Below are positions 18,334 through 28,380 of a DNA stretch of 64,000 nucleotides, piece after piece. A model generated the notes under the pieces. The model saw only the letters and a list, made by a program, of their open reading frames with translations, was not told the origin of the DNA and ran no database searches. Source of the stretch: Pigmentiphaga litoralis (GTDB lineage: Bacteria > Pseudomonadota > Gammaproteobacteria > Burkholderiales > Burkholderiaceae_B); NCBI RefSeq assembly GCF_014651835.1, contig NZ_BMXQ01000001.1, forward strand, positions 1,116,001 to 1,180,000. The letters are read 5' to 3'. Within the stretch, counting starts at the first letter, position 1; each line of letters begins with the position of its first letter. A program made the translations under genes and the position numbers.

Positions 18334-20196
18334 TCAAACGACTTCGTCGATACGACGGCCAGCGAGCGCGGCGCGGATGCTGCGATCCATGCGGCGGGCG
18401 GCAAAATCTTCGGTACTGGCGGACAACGCATCGACGGCGGCGCGGACGGCATCGCTGTCCGCCTGGCGCGATGCCTGTTCGGCTTCGTCAAGGCGTGTGT
18501 GGATGGTGGCGAGCGACTCGGCGTCAAGCAGATCCGCGTCGGCCGCCAGCGCCGCGCGTACCGATTCCACCAGGCGCATGGCCTCGACCTGCTGCTCGCG
18601 CAGACTGCGCGCCTGCATGTCGGTGTCGGCGCTGTTCATGCCGTCGGCCAGCATGGCGGCCACTTCATCGTCGCTCAGGCCGTACGACGGCTTGACCGAA
18701 ATCGACGCTTCCACGCCCGCGCTCAGTTCGCGCGCCGTCACACCGAGCAGTCCATCGGCATCAACCTGGAACGTCACGCGAATGCGGGCGGCGCCGGCCA
18801 CCATGGGCGGAATGCCGCGCAGCTCGAACCGGCCAAGCGAGCGGCAATCGGTCACCAGTTCGCGTTCGCCCTGGAGCACATGGATGGCCATGGCCGTCTG
18901 GCCGTCCTTGAACGTGGTGAACTCCTGGGCGCGGGCCACGGGAATGGTGCTGTTGCGCGAGATGACGCGTTCGACCAGCCCACCCATGGTTTCGAGCCCG
19001 AGCGACAGGGGGATCACGTCCAGCAGCAGCCATTCGTCGCCCGCCGCGCGGTTGCCCGCGAGCAGGTTGGCCTGCATGGCGGCGCCAAGCGCCACCACCT
19101 GATCGGGGTCCAGATTGGTCAGCGGTGTCGTGCCGAACAGCTCTCCGACCTTGCGCTGCACGATGGGCATACGCGTCGCGCCGCCCACCATGACCACACC
19201 CTTCACGTCGGCGACCGTCAGGTCGGCATCGCGCAGGGCGCGTTTGGCGCTCGTCAACGTGCGGGCAACCAGCGGCTGGGCCAGCGCCTCGAACCGCTCG
19301 CGCGTCAGCTGCACGGCCAGGGAATAGCCGGTGGACAGGGTCAAGCTGATGTCGGCCTGCTCCGCCGAGGACAGCGCTTCGCGCAAGGTGCGCGCAGCAA
19401 CGAGCAGCGCCCGCTGGTCTTCGGGAATCAATGCGGTCAGATGCCAGTTCTCGGACATCCAGGTGACGATGGCCGCGTCGAAATCGTCGCCGCCCAGCGC
19501 GGTGTCGCCGCCGGTGGCGATGACTTCGAACACGCCTTGCGACAGGCGCAGGACCGAGATATCGAAGGTGCCACCACCCAGGTCGTACACGGCATACAGC
19601 CCTTCGGCGGCGTTATCCAGCCCGTAGGCGATCGCCGCCGCAGTCGGCTCGTTCAGCAGCCGCAGCACATTCAGGCCCGCCAGCTTGGCCGCGTCTTTCG
19701 TGGCCTGCCGCTGCGCGTCGTCGAAATAGGCAGGCACCGTGATCACCGCGCCGACCAGATCGTCGCCCAGCACGTCTTCACCCTGCTGACGCAACTTGGC
19801 CAGGATTTGCGCCGAGACTTCGACCGGGCTCTTATCGCCCTGCACCGTGCGGATCCTGACCATGCCTGGGGCGTCGATGAAATCGTAGGGCACGTTCAGC
19901 TTGTGCGCGTCGGCCAGGCCCCGCCCCATGAACCGTTTGACCGACACCAGCGTGTTGTGCGGATCGATCGTTTGCGCGGCAAGCGCCTTGCGCCCGATCT
20001 GCACGGCGCCGTCAGGCAGATAGCGTACGGCCGACGGCAGCAGGGCTTCGCCTGCCTCGTCGCGCAGCACTTCGGCCACGCCATTGCGTACCGAGGCCAC
20101 AAGCGAGTTGGTGGTCCCAAGGTCAATGCCCACCGCCAGCCTGCGCTGGTGGGGAGCTTCGGACATGCCAGGTTCGGCTATCTGCAAAAGCGCCAT
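18334..20196 (-). CDS. hscA: Fe-S chaperone HscA (Hsp70 family)
   Basis: A specialised Hsp70 that, with HscB, drives cluster transfer from IscU to target proteins using ATP. At 620 residues it opens with [10 protein letters not shown] and the Hsp70 phosphate loop [12 protein letters not shown], and shows [14 protein letters not shown], the DLGGGTFD motif and the substrate-binding domain from about residue 390. It follows hscB by 15 nt. Confidence 0.97.
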   Translation of the reverse strand: MALLQIAEPGMSEAPHQRRLAVGIDLGTTNSLVASVRNGVAEVLRDEAGEALLPSAVRYLPDGAVQIGRKALAAQTIDPHNTLVSVKRFMGRGLADAHKLNVPYDFIDAPGMVRIRTVQGDKSPVEVSAQILAKLRQQGEDVLGDDLVGAVITVPAYFDDAQRQATKDAAKLAGLNVLRLLNEPTAAAIAYGLDNAAEGLYAVYDLGGGTFDISVLRLSQGVFEVIATGGDTALGGDDFDAAIVTWMSENWHLTALIPEDQRALLVAARTLREALSSAEQADISLTLSTGYSLAVQLTRERFEALAQPLVARTLTSAKRALRDADLTVADVKGVVMVGGATRMPIVQRKVGELFGTTPLTNLDPDQVVALGAAMQANLLAGNRAAGDEWLLLDVIPLSLGLETMGGLVERVISRNSTIPVARAQEFTTFKDGQTAMAIHVLQGERELVTDCRSLGRFELRGIPPMVAGAARIRVTFQVDADGLLGVTARELSAGVEASISVKPSYGLSDDEVAAMLADGMNSADTDMQARSLREQQVEAMRLVESVRAALAADADLLDAESLATIHTRLDEAEQASRQADSDAVRAAVDALSASTEDFAARRMDRSIRAALAGRRIDEVV

Positions 20197-20211
20197 GCGT
20201 TTACGTTCTTC

Positions 20212-20745
20212 TCAGTGTGAATCCGCAAGAGCATCGGCAACCGCTTCGATCTCTTCGGAAAATTTTTCTATGAACATCCACTCGCGCACCCGCGCGGCGG
20301 CGGTGACGTAGTCGTGCTCGACATCAAGCAGTTCGTCGACTCGACGAGCCATCGTATCGCGTTCGGCGGTCAATTCGGCGGCAAGCAGGTCCAAAGCGTC
20401 CTGGTTGCGCGATGCGCGCGCATCGTCCAGGGCTTCCCGCCATTCCATCTGCTGCATCAGAAAACCGGTGGACATGGCGGTGTTGGTTTCGACCTGGAGG
20501 TCGACGCCAGCGCGCTCGCACAGGTAGCGTGCGCGGGACAGGGGCGCGCGCAGCGTGCGGTAGGCCTCATTGGCCCGCGACGCCCACTGCATGGCCACAC
20601 GCCTTTCCTGCGCGGTGCCCGAGGCGTGACGGTCGGGGTGCACCCTTGCCTGCACATCGCGCCAGGCGGCGTCGAGTGCGGCCCGGTCCAACGCGAAGGT
20701 TGCGGGCACGCCCAGCAACTCGAAGTGATCCGGGTCGGTCTGCAT
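20212..20745 (-). CDS. hscB: Fe-S co-chaperone HscB (J-domain protein)
   Basis: The 177-residue J-protein partner of HscA. The N-terminal J-domain carries the essential HPD (RVHPDRH, about residue 37), and the C-terminal three-helix IscU-binding domain follows (about 95-170). The ATG overlaps the iscA stop by one base, indicating coupling. Confidence 0.95.
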   Translation of the reverse strand: MQTDPDHFELLGVPATFALDRAALDAAWRDVQARVHPDRHASGTAQERRVAMQWASRANEAYRTLRAPLSRARYLCERAGVDLQVETNTAMSTGFLMQQMEWREALDDARASRNQDALDLLAAELTAERDTMARRVDELLDVEHDYVTAAARVREWMFIEKFSEEIEAVADALADSH

Positions 20746-21068
20746 CAGACGGTGAACGACTCACCGCAGCCGCAGGATGCCTTCTCGTTCGGGTTGTTGA
20801 ATTTAAAGCCCTCGTTGAGGCCTTCCCGCGTGTAGTCAAGCTCGACACCTGCAAGATACGGCATGCTTTTCGGATCGACAAACACCTTCACGCCCAGGCT
20901 TTCGAACACCTGGTCTTCGGGCGCACTTTCATCCACATACTCGAGCTTGTAAGCCAGGCCCGAACACCCGGTGGTACGCACGCCCAGCCGCAGCCCGATG
21001 CCCTTACCGCGTTTCTGCAGATAACGGCTTACGTGACGGGCTGCGCTTTCGGTCAGCAATACCGACAT
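20745..21068 (-). CDS. iscA: A-type Fe-S carrier IscA
   Basis: A 107-residue A-type scaffold/carrier that passes clusters (mainly [4Fe-4S]) to apo-proteins. The three conserved cysteines are present: one in RTTGCSG and two in the C-terminal CGCGESF. The start at ATG 21068 (MSVLLTES) matches the family and has the GAGGAAG ribosome site upstream. Confidence 0.96.
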   Translation of the reverse strand: MSVLLTESAARHVSRYLQKRGKGIGLRLGVRTTGCSGLAYKLEYVDESAPEDQVFESLGVKVFVDPKSMPYLAGVELDYTREGLNEGFKFNNPNEKASCGCGESFTV

Positions 21069-21082
21069 GGCTTCCTCACCTA

Positions 21083-21469
21083 TCAGTTCGTACCGTGCTT
21101 GGTACGGTAGTCTTCGACCGCCGCCTTGATGGCGTCTTCGGCCAGGATCGAGCAGTGGATCTTTACCGGCGGCAAGGCCAGTTCCTGCGCGATGTGGGTG
21201 TTGCGGATCTCCATGGCCTGGTCCAAGGTCTTGCCCTTGACCCACTCTGTGACGAGCGAGCTGGACGCAATAGCCGAACCGCAGCCGTAGGTCTTGAATT
21301 TGGCATCTTCGATGATGCCGGCTTCGTTGACCCGGATCTGCAACTTCATGACGTCGCCACAGGCAGGTGCACCGACCATGCCGGTTCCAACCGAGGCGTC
21401 GCCCTTCTCGAAACCGCCAACGTTGCGGGGGTTTTCGTAGTGATCGATGACTTTTTCGCTATATGCCAT
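21083..21469 (-). CDS. iscU: Fe-S cluster scaffold IscU
   Basis: The scaffold on which IscS builds [2Fe-2S] clusters. Its 128 residues hold the three ligand cysteines ([25 protein letters not shown]), the conserved Asp in the first motif and the HscA-recognition LPPVK. It lies 15 nt after iscS and 14 nt before iscA. Confidence 0.97.
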   Translation of the reverse strand: MAYSEKVIDHYENPRNVGGFEKGDASVGTGMVGAPACGDVMKLQIRVNEAGIIEDAKFKTYGCGSAIASSSLVTEWVKGKTLDQAMEIRNTHIAQELALPPVKIHCSILAEDAIKAAVEDYRTKHGTN

Positions 21470-21484
21470 GATGAATCTCCTAGA

Positions 21485-22696
21485 TCAGTGTGCAGCCCAC
21501 TGCACCGAATTGAGGTCGATGCCTTCCTGGGCCATTTCCCAGAGGGGCGACATTTCGCGCAGCTTGCCAACCTTGCTGCGCAGCAATTCGATAGTGAAAT
21601 CGATGTCTTCAACCGTCGTGAAACGGCCGATCGTGAAACGGATCGAGCTATGCGCCAGCTCGTCGCTGCGGCCCAGGGCGCGCAACACATACGACGGTTC
21701 CAGGCTGGCGGACGTGCAGGCCGAACCACTCGACACCGCAATGTCCTTCACGGCCATGATGAGCGACTCGCCTTCGACATAGTTGAAGCTGACGTTCAGG
21801 TTGTGCGGAACGCGCTGCTCCATGTCGCCATTGAGGTAGACCTCTTCGATGGTCGACAGGCCTGCCCACAGACGGTCGCGCAACATCCTGACCCGATCGC
21901 TGTCGACAGCCATCTCTTCCTTGGCAAGGCGGAAACATTCACCCATGCCGACGATCTGGTGCGTGGCCAGCGTGCCCGAACGGAAACCGCGTTCATGACC
22001 GCCACCGTGGATCTGCGCTTCGATACGGATGCGCGGCTTGCGGCGGATGTACAGCGCGCCAATGCCCTTCGGACCATACGTCTTGTGCGCGCAGAACGAC
22101 ATCAGGTCGACCTTGAGCGTCTGCAGATCGATCTGGATCTTGCCCGACGCCTGGGCCGCGTCCACGTGGAACACGATGCCTTTGCTGCGGCAGATCTCGC
22201 CAATCTGGGCGACGTCCTGGATCACGCCGATCTCGTTGTTCACGAACAGGACCGACACCAGGATCGTGTCCGGACGCAACGCGGCCTTGAACGATTCGAT
22301 GTCGAGCAGACCGTTTTCCTGCACGTCGAGATAGGTGACCTCAAAGCCCTGGCGTTCCAGTTCGCGACAGGTGTCCAGCGTCGCCTTGTGCTCGGTCTTG
22401 AGCGTAATGATGTGCTTGCCGCGCTCTTTGTAGAAATGCGCCGCGCCCTTCAGGGCCAGATTGATCGATTCGGTTGCGCCCGACGTCCAGACGATTTCAC
22501 GCGGGTCGGCATTGGCCAGGTCGGCCACCTGCTTGCGTGCATTTTCCACGGCCTGTTCCGCTTCCCAGCCGATCGAGTGGCTGCGCGATGCGGGATTGCC
22601 GAAGTGTTCGTACAACCAGGGCACCATGGCGTCGACCACTCGGGGGTCCACGGGCGTCGTTGCGGAGTAATCGAGATATACCGGTGTTTTGATCAT
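21485..22696 (-). CDS. iscS: Cysteine desulfurase IscS
   Basis: A PLP enzyme that takes sulphur from cysteine for Fe-S clusters and thiolated tRNA. At 403 residues it shows the PLP lysine motif [17 protein letters not shown] (about 200-215) and the mobile catalytic cysteine loop [13 protein letters not shown] (about 325). It starts 48 nt after iscR. Confidence 0.97.
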   Translation of the reverse strand: MIKTPVYLDYSATTPVDPRVVDAMVPWLYEHFGNPASRSHSIGWEAEQAVENARKQVADLANADPREIVWTSGATESINLALKGAAHFYKERGKHIITLKTEHKATLDTCRELERQGFEVTYLDVQENGLLDIESFKAALRPDTILVSVLFVNNEIGVIQDVAQIGEICRSKGIVFHVDAAQASGKIQIDLQTLKVDLMSFCAHKTYGPKGIGALYIRRKPRIRIEAQIHGGGHERGFRSGTLATHQIVGMGECFRLAKEEMAVDSDRVRMLRDRLWAGLSTIEEVYLNGDMEQRVPHNLNVSFNYVEGESLIMAVKDIAVSSGSACTSASLEPSYVLRALGRSDELAHSSIRFTIGRFTTVEDIDFTIELLRSKVGKLREMSPLWEMAQEGIDLNSVQWAAH

Positions 22697-22744
22697 GACG
22701 TCTTTACCTTGTTCGTAACCCTTGCCTTTGCAGGGAGGGTGCGC

Positions 22745-23251
22745 TTACAGCGCGGCAGTGGATTCGGTGGGCGCGCCCGTGCGACGATCGAGCAGCACGG
22801 ATTTGGCCGCGTTGGCCTCGTGCAGTTCGCGCATGCGCTGCTGATCAACCAGATCCTGCAGCGACACGGAGTCGAGGTACTCCACCATCTTGCGGTTGAG
22901 CGTGGCCCAGAGTTCGTGGGTCATGCACTTGCCCGACTTGCCATCATTGCCGCGGGTACAGTCCTGCTTGCCGCCGCAGTCGGTCGCGTCGAGCGGTTCA
23001 TCCACGGCGAAAATGATGTCGGCAACGGTGACGTGGCGCGCCAGCTTGGCAAGGGAGTACCCGCCGCCCGGCCCGCGCATACTGTCGACCAGCTCGTGCC
23101 GGCGCAGCTTCCCGAACAGCTGTTCGAGGTAAGAGAGAGAGATGTTCTGCCGTTGGCTGATCGCGGACAAGGTGACGGGTCCGCTGTGCTGGCGCAAGGC
23201 CAAGTCGATCATTGCCGTGACGGCGAAACGCCCTTTGGTAGTAAGTCGCAT
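22745..23251 (-). CDS. iscR: Fe-S cluster-sensing regulator IscR
   Basis: A 168-residue Rrf2-family regulator that represses the isc operon when loaded with [2Fe-2S]. It opens with MRLTTKGRFAVTAM, has the winged HTH to about residue 65, and carries cysteines spaced C-x5-C-x10-C followed by the ligand His in THELW. E. coli has C-x5-C-x5-C, so the last spacing is longer here. The ATG at 23251 is chosen over an open extension to 23296 because the conserved N-terminus begins there. Two operator-like sites lie about 80-140 bp upstream. Confidence 0.96.
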   Translation of the reverse strand: MRLTTKGRFAVTAMIDLALRQHSGPVTLSAISQRQNISLSYLEQLFGKLRRHELVDSMRGPGGGYSLAKLARHVTVADIIFAVDEPLDATDCGGKQDCTRGNDGKSGKCMTHELWATLNRKMVEYLDSVSLQDLVDQQRMRELHEANAAKSVLLDRRTGAPTESTAAL

Positions 23252-23333
23252 CCAGGACCCCTGAAGTCTATCCTTCGCGCGCAGGGACTGGTGCACTCTT
23301 CAATCAGGAGCCGAGTCAATCTGCTCCGGCGCC

Positions 23334-23388
23334 AATCCCTAACGATTTGGTCAAGTATACCTAATTCCCGAACGATTTGCTAGGGATT
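23334..23388 (-). promoter_or_regulatory. iscR: Two tandem IscR-like operators upstream of iscR
   Basis: Two related 25-bp sites occur at 23334-23358 and 23364-23388, offset by exactly 30 bp and sharing TCCC and AACGATTTG on the plus strand. On the iscR strand the proximal site begins with ATACTTGAC, a good half-match to the E. coli type 1 IscR box, while its other half is weaker. A TATACT hexamer (minus strand, about 23354-23359) overlaps the proximal site and may be the -10 element. Autorepression by IscR is known for this operon type; binding here is inferred. Confidence 0.65.
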
Positions 23389-23520
23389 ACGTGTAGGGAT
23401 GCGCTGGAGGGCACCGCCGGCCGTGGTCCAGACGTAAAAACACCGCGTCGATACGCGGTGTCGAATGCTGGACAAACGGACGGCAGCCTGGACAAACAGT
23501 CTGAAGGGGAATGGCCCGGA

Positions 23521-24012
23521 TCAGGCAGCCTGATACTGGGTTGCGCGCTTGCGAACGACTTCGAGCAGGCCCTGGCAGGCGTCTTCGATATAATCGAGCA
23601 CCTTTGCAAAACCTTCCGGGCCGCCGTAGTACGGATCAGGCACGGTGGCTTCTTCGTATTCATTGGCAAAGCGCATCAACAGCATCAGTTTGTGCTGATA
23701 CTGCTTTGGAGCCTGCTGCTGCAAGAGCGCCAGGTTGTCCCAATCCATTGCCAGGATCATGTCGAATTCGCGGAAGTCGTCGGGGCGAATCTGTCGCGCA
23801 CGAAAATCCGTAATGTCATAACCGCGTTTGCGGGCTGCAGCTTGCGCCCGTGCATCAGGCGGCTCTCCAATGTGGAAAGCGTGGGTGCTGGCCGATTCGA
23901 TTCGGACAACGTCTGAAAGACCGGCATCTTTCACCAAACGGCGAAACACGCCCTCTGCGCTCGGCGAGCGGCAGATGTTGCCCATGCACACAAAGAGTAC
24001 CTTCGTCATCAT
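23521..24012 (-). CDS. Low-molecular-weight protein-tyrosine phosphatase
   Basis: A 163-residue phosphatase. The P-loop VCMGNICRSP near residue 8-17 contains the catalytic Cys and Arg, and the general acid Asp lies in VPDPYYGG near 125. In Gram-negatives such enzymes are best known from capsule/exopolysaccharide control, but no wzc-like kinase is nearby, so the substrate is unknown. It precedes iscR on the same strand with 270 nt between. Confidence 0.92.
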   Translation of the reverse strand: MMTKVLFVCMGNICRSPSAEGVFRRLVKDAGLSDVVRIESASTHAFHIGEPPDARAQAAARKRGYDITDFRARQIRPDDFREFDMILAMDWDNLALLQQQAPKQYQHKLMLLMRFANEYEEATVPDPYYGGPEGFAKVLDYIEDACQGLLEVVRKRATQYQAA

Positions 24013-24103
24013 GTCCGAAAGTGTGCGGGAAAACCCCGCTCAGTTCAAGCTTTTTTTAAAAGCGTGCAAAACGCCGAAGCGACGAAAAATCCAGGAAAAT
24101 CAA

Positions 24104-24162
24104 AGACTTGCGCACTTTTTATGGACGAAATAGCTATTTTCCATAGCGTCATGCACAAGTCT
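24104..24162. repeat. Nested inverted repeat in an AT-rich gap
   Basis: An outer pair (AGACTTGCGCA at 24104 and TGCACAAGTCT at 24152, one mismatch) encloses an inner pair (TATGGA-CG-AAATAG and CTATTTTCCATA, 24120-24145). The segment is much richer in A/T than its surroundings. It lies upstream of the phosphatase gene and downstream of uvrB. It could be a strong RNA hairpin, a protein-binding palindrome or a remnant of transferred DNA. Confidence 0.7.
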
Positions 24163-24197
24163 GGTACATGCCGTGTACGAATTCCGCCTAATCGCAC

Positions 24198-24214
24198 TGC
24201 ACCACTACGGTGCA
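24198..24214. promoter_or_regulatory. NtrC-box-like palindrome
   Basis: TGCACCACTACGGTGCA matches the NtrC consensus (TGCACC-N5-GGTGCA). No sigma-54 promoter (GG-N10-GC) is visible within about 100 bp on either strand, so it may equally be a small hairpin in the uvrB 3' region. Confidence 0.3.
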
Positions 24215-24287
24215 CTCGAAAACTGCGTCGCAGCATGCCGTTGGCGAGGGTGTCAGCACGAATCGGACCACGTCCCGTAATTGAGCT

Positions 24288-26483
24288 TCAAACCGCCCCG
24301 CTGCCCATGGCTTCGGCATCGGCCTGCGTGCCTGACGCCCCGAACAAACGCTGTTTGAGCGTCATCAACTGGTCGCGTGCCTGAGCCGCCTTTTCAAATT
24401 CCAGGTTGCGCGCGTGCTCGAGCATCGCTTTCTCAAGGCGTTTGATCTCCTTGCTGATCTGCTTTTCGCCCATGGCTTCGAATTTGGCGGCTTCCACCGA
24501 CAGTTTCAAGGCCTCCTGATCGCCATTGGGCGCATACACGCCATCGATCAGGTCGCGCACTTCCTTCTTGACGCCGCGCGGAATGATGCCGTGCTCGGTG
24601 TTGAACAGAATCTGTCTCTCGCGCCGGCGCTGGGTCTCGCCGATGGCGCGTTCCATCGAGTCCGTCATCCGATCCGCATACAGAATGGCGCGGCCATTGA
24701 GGTTGCGCGCCGCCCGGCCGATGGTCTGGATCAAGCTGCGTTCCGAGCGCAGGAAGCCTTCCTTGTCGGCATCCAGGATGGCAACCAGGGAGACTTCGGG
24801 AATGTCCAGGCCTTCGCGCAGCAGGTTGATACCCACCAGCACATCGAACGTGCCCAGGCGCAAGTCACGCAGGATTTCCACCCGTTCCACCGTGTCGATG
24901 TCCGAGTGCAGATACCGCACCTTGACGCCGTGCTCGCCCAGGAAGTCGGTCAGGTCTTCCGCCATCCGCTTGGTCAGCGTGGTGATCAGCACCCGGTCGC
25001 CCTGCGCAACGCGCGCATGGATCTCGCCCAGCACATCGTCCACCTGGTTCAGCGCCGGCCGCACTTCCACGATCGGATCGACCAGTCCGGTTGGCCGCAC
25101 CACCTGTTCCACGATGTTGTCGGCGTGTTCTTTCTCATAGTTCGACGGTGTGGCCGACACGAAGATCGTCTGGCGCATCTTGCCTTCGAACTCTTCGAAC
25201 TTCAGCGGCCGATTGTCCATGGCCGAGGGCAGCCGGAAGCCGTAATTCACCAGCGTTTCCTTGCGCGAACGGTCGCCCTTGTACATGGCGCCCACCTGCC
25301 CGATCGTGACGTGGCTTTCGTCGATGATCATGAGCGCGTCCTGCGGCAGGTAGTCGATCAGCGTGGGCGGTGGATCGCCCGGCCGGGCCCCCGACATGTG
25401 CCGCGAGTAGTTCTCGATGCCCTTGCAGAAGCCAAGCTCCTGCAGCATTTCCAGGTCGAATCGGGTCCGCTGTTCAATGCGCTGCGCTTCGATCAGCTGG
25501 CCAGCGTCCACGAACTGCTTCGAGCGCTCGCGCAACTCGGCCTTGATCGTCTCGATGGCATTGACGACGGTCGCCCGCGGAGTGACGTAATGCGAGCCAG
25601 GAAACACCGTGAAGCGCGGAATCTTCTGGCGGACGCGGCCGGTCAGCGGGTCGAACAGCTCCAGGGTCTCGATCTCATCGTCGAACAGCGTGACGCGCAG
25701 CGCCAGTTCGGCGTGTTCGGCCGGAAAGATGTCGATCAGTTCGCCGCGCACCCGGAAGGCGCCGCGCGTGAAATCGGTATCGTTGCGTGTGTACTGCATG
25801 GCCACGAGACGGCCGATGATCTCGCGCTGCCCCAGCTTGTCGCCGGTGCGCAGCAGCATGACCATCGAGTGGTAATCGCTCGGGTTGCCGATACCGTAGA
25901 TGCACGAGACGCTGGCCACGATGATCGTGTCGCGCCGCTCCAGCAGGCTCTTGGTGGCCGACAGGCGCATCTGTTCGATGTGCTCGTTGATCGACGAGTC
26001 CTTTTCGATGAACAGATCGCGGGTCGGTACGTACGCTTCCGGCTGGTAGTAATCGTAGTACGACACGAAATATTCGACGGCATTGCGCGGAAAGAACTCA
26101 CGCATTTCGGCGTACAACTGGGCGGCCAGCGTCTTGTTTGGGGCAAGCACGAGCGCCGGCTTGCCCATGCGGGCAATCACGTTCGCCATCGTGTAGGTCT
26201 TGCCCGATCCCGTTACGCCCAGCAAGGTCTGATAGACCAGGCCGTCTTCAATGCCCTGGCACAAACCGTCGATCGCCGTTGGCTGGTCACCGGCGGGTCG
26301 GTAGGGCTGGTACAGCTGGAACGGACTACCGTCGTACGTGACAAAGCCGGGCTCGAAACCCGAGCCATCCGGAGCGACGCCGGGAAGCGCCTCGGGCAGC
26401 GGTTCGGCGACATCAAAACCGGCTTCAACGAGGGCGTTTGCTTTCTCGAGCGACACAGGGTGCATGCTAGACTCTTGTTTCAT
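24288..26483 (-). CDS. uvrB: Excinuclease ABC subunit B
   Basis: The damage-verification helicase of nucleotide excision repair, working with UvrA and UvrC. It shows Walker [11 protein letters not shown], the DESHVT DEAD-type box, the beta-hairpin region [11 protein letters not shown], helicase motif QTIGRAARN and the C-terminal UvrC-binding UVR domain. From ATG 26483 it has 731 residues, longer than E. coli (673) because of an N-terminal extension of about 50. ATG 26465 is an alternative start, and an open frame to 26624 is unlikely to be used. No LexA box is visible upstream, unlike E. coli uvrB. It is divergent from tyrB. Confidence 0.95.
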   Translation of the reverse strand: MKQESSMHPVSLEKANALVEAGFDVAEPLPEALPGVAPDGSGFEPGFVTYDGSPFQLYQPYRPAGDQPTAIDGLCQGIEDGLVYQTLLGVTGSGKTYTMANVIARMGKPALVLAPNKTLAAQLYAEMREFFPRNAVEYFVSYYDYYQPEAYVPTRDLFIEKDSSINEHIEQMRLSATKSLLERRDTIIVASVSCIYGIGNPSDYHSMVMLLRTGDKLGQREIIGRLVAMQYTRNDTDFTRGAFRVRGELIDIFPAEHAELALRVTLFDDEIETLELFDPLTGRVRQKIPRFTVFPGSHYVTPRATVVNAIETIKAELRERSKQFVDAGQLIEAQRIEQRTRFDLEMLQELGFCKGIENYSRHMSGARPGDPPPTLIDYLPQDALMIIDESHVTIGQVGAMYKGDRSRKETLVNYGFRLPSAMDNRPLKFEEFEGKMRQTIFVSATPSNYEKEHADNIVEQVVRPTGLVDPIVEVRPALNQVDDVLGEIHARVAQGDRVLITTLTKRMAEDLTDFLGEHGVKVRYLHSDIDTVERVEILRDLRLGTFDVLVGINLLREGLDIPEVSLVAILDADKEGFLRSERSLIQTIGRAARNLNGRAILYADRMTDSMERAIGETQRRRERQILFNTEHGIIPRGVKKEVRDLIDGVYAPNGDQEALKLSVEAAKFEAMGEKQISKEIKRLEKAMLEHARNLEFEKAAQARDQLMTLKQRLFGASGTQADAEAMGSGAV

Positions 26484-26719
26484 CTGGAAAACTTCGGCAG
26501 GAAAAACGGGTGGGAGTTCCCCGACCGCGTCAAGCCAGAGGTGTATGCGTCGGATGGCAAGGCATGCGGTGCATGTCGTGCCGACCGATCGAGTGAAAAG
26601 CGGAAAGGGGCATGTTCGGGTCAAGTGCCCGGTATGCCCTTCTGGCTGACCTGGCTGTATCGATAGAACTTGGACCGAACTTGGCCAGAACTTGGGCCAG
26701 ACTTCGCTGACTCAATGAA

Positions 26720-26823
26720 CTCGGGCCAAAGCTAAAACTCGGGCCAAAGCTAAAACTTGGGCCAAAGCTAAAACTTGGGCCGAAGCTAAAACTCGGGCCA
26801 AAGCTAAAACTTGGGCCAAAGCT
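26720..26823. repeat. 18-bp tandem repeat (about 5.8 copies) between uvrB and tyrB
   Basis: The unit CTYGGGCCAAAGCTAAAA is repeated head to tail, with differences limited to C/T at position 3 and one A/G change. A degenerate 11-mer version (CTTGGNCC...) precedes it at about 26665-26705. The 478-bp gap between the two divergent genes has no convincing gene; an antisense open frame reads the repeat as FGPSFS units but is a shadow of tyrB. Confidence 0.92.
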
Positions 26824-26961
26824 GCGAGTTTCAAGTGCGGTGATTTTTTGCATTGAATTTCTGCATCGAACACTGCACGGCCGGCTGACGACTAACGACC
26901 AACCCGACATTATCCCTGTAGCCCTCTTCAACGACAACCCCACGCGCAACGGACGCTTTAC

Positions 26962-28164
26962 ATGACCTCGCTCTTCGCCGCCGTAGAACTGGCTCCCCGC
27001 GACCCTATCCTCGGGCTGACGGAACAATTCAATGCTGACACCCGTGGCAACAAGGTGAATCTCGGCGTTGGCGTGTACTACAACGACGAAGGGAAGATCC
27101 CCCTTCTTGGCGCGGTCCGCAAAGCGGAGTTCGCGCGCATCGAGGCCGCTGCGGCGCGCGGGTACCTGCCGATCGAAGGCATCGTCGCGTACAACCAGCT
27201 CGTTCAGAAGTTGCTGCTGGGCGCCGACTCGCCCCTGATCGCTGAAGGCCGTGCGCTGACGGCGCAAAGCCTGGGCGGCACCGGTGCATTGAAAGTCGGC
27301 GCCGACTTCCTGAAGCGGCTGCTGCCCGGCGCCAAGGTCGCCATCAGCAACCCCAGCTGGGAAAACCATCGCGCGCTGTTCGAAGGCGCTGGTTTTGAAG
27401 TCGTCAACTACCCCTACTACGACGCCGCAACGCATGGCGTGGATTTTGACGGCATGCTCGCCGCGCTGCGCGGCTACCCGGCGAACACCGTGGTCGTGCT
27501 GCACGCCTGCTGCCACAACCCGACGGGTGTGGACCTGACGGTCGACCAGTGGCATCAGGTCGTGGCCGCGGTGAAGGAAACCGGGCTGGTCCCCTTCCTG
27601 GATATCGCGTACCAGGGCTTCGGTGACGGCATCGACGCAGACGCCGCGGCGGTTCGCCTGTTCGCCGATGCGAACCTGACCTTCCTGATCAGCTCGTCGT
27701 TCTCGAAGTCGTTCTCGCTGTATGGCGAACGGGTGGGTGCATTGACCCTGGTTGCCGCCAATCGCGAAGAAAGCGCGCGCGTCCTGAGCCAGTTGAAGCG
27801 GGTCATCCGCACCAACTACTCGAACCCGCCCACGCACGGCGGCACGGTGGTCGCGCAGGTACTTGGCACGCCCGAATTGCGGGCCGAGTGGGAAACCGAA
27901 CTGGCCGGCATGCGCGATCGTATCCGCGACATGCGCAAGGCGCTGGTTCAGAAACTGAAGGATCGCGGTGTCGAACGCAACTTTGATTTTGTGTTGAAGC
28001 AACGCGGCATGTTTTCGTATTCGGGTCTGACGGCCGACCAGGTCGATCGCTTGCGCGAAGAACACGCCGTCTATGCCATTGGCACCGGCCGTATTTGCGT
28101 CGCTGCGCTGAACTCGCGCAATATCGACGCGGTGGCGGACGGAATTGCTGCCGTTCTCAAATAA
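26962..28164 (+). CDS. tyrB: Aromatic-amino-acid aminotransferase (class I)
   Basis: A PLP-dependent transaminase of the AspC/TyrB family that interconverts Tyr, Phe, Asp and their keto acids. The 400 residues show the start LAPRDPILGLTEQFNAD, the PLP-contact HACCHNPTGVD (about 180), and the Schiff-base lysine in SSFSKSFSLYGERVG (about 247). The closest family name by pattern is TyrB, but AspC-like specificity is not excluded. It is monocistronic, divergent from uvrB and followed by tRNA-Asn. Confidence 0.9.
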   Translation: MTSLFAAVELAPRDPILGLTEQFNADTRGNKVNLGVGVYYNDEGKIPLLGAVRKAEFARIEAAAARGYLPIEGIVAYNQLVQKLLLGADSPLIAEGRALTAQSLGGTGALKVGADFLKRLLPGAKVAISNPSWENHRALFEGAGFEVVNYPYYDAATHGVDFDGMLAALRGYPANTVVVLHACCHNPTGVDLTVDQWHQVVAAVKETGLVPFLDIAYQGFGDGIDADAAAVRLFADANLTFLISSSFSKSFSLYGERVGALTLVAANREESARVLSQLKRVIRTNYSNPPTHGGTVVAQVLGTPELRAEWETELAGMRDRIRDMRKALVQKLKDRGVERNFDFVLKQRGMFSYSGLTADQVDRLREEHAVYAIGTGRICVAALNSRNIDAVADGIAAVLK

Positions 28165-28188
28165 ATGGGTTTGAAAACGGAATCCCGC

Positions 28189-28218
28189 TTGCAAACCCGC
28201 TTTTTACTCATATAGAAT
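28189..28218 (+). promoter_or_regulatory. Promoter of tRNA-Asn copy 1
   Basis: TTGCAA (28189-28194), an 18-bp spacer and TAGAAT (28213-28218) lie about 40 bp before the mature tRNA. Confidence 0.6.
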
Positions 28219-28258
28219 AGCGGGCTTGCTTCAAGCAAATCGCTTTTAGCAAAACAAT

Positions 28259-28334
28259 TCCCTGATAGCTCAGTCGGTAGAGCGACGGACTGTTAATCCG
28301 CAGGTCCCTGGTTCGAGTCCAGGTCGGGGAGCCA
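28259..28334 (+). tRNA. tRNA-Asn (anticodon GTT)
   Basis: A 76-nt cloverleaf: acceptor TCCCTGA pairs with TCGGGGA, the D-arm is GCTCAGTCGGTAGAGC, the anticodon loop reads CTGTTAA, the T-arm has GGTTCGAGTCC, and the CCA end is encoded. It is identical to the copy at 40382. Confidence 0.97.
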
Positions 28335-28340
28335 GAATGA

Positions 28341-28380
28341 AAAAAACCGGGCGTCACCTTTGGGTGGCGCCCGGTTTTTT
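28341..28380 (+). terminator. Terminator of tRNA-Asn copy 1
   Basis: CCGGGCGTCACC and GGTGGCGCCCGG pair around TTTG, flanked by A6 and T6. It lies 6 nt after the CCA end. Confidence 0.92.

Noticed and set aside
18289-20220. 643-codon plus-strand open frame opposite hscA
   Set aside because: It mirrors the hscA coding frame; there is no ribosome site or known motif, and the protein is His/Gln/Arg-rich.
26720-26823. CRISPR array
   Set aside because: The units are contiguous 18-mers with no spacers, and there are no cas genes.
26530-28194. Long minus-strand open frame antisense to tyrB containing FGPSFS repeats
   Set aside because: It is the complement of a clear aminotransferase gene plus the 18-bp repeat; composition is Arg/His-rich as expected for a high-GC shadow frame and no domain is recognisable.
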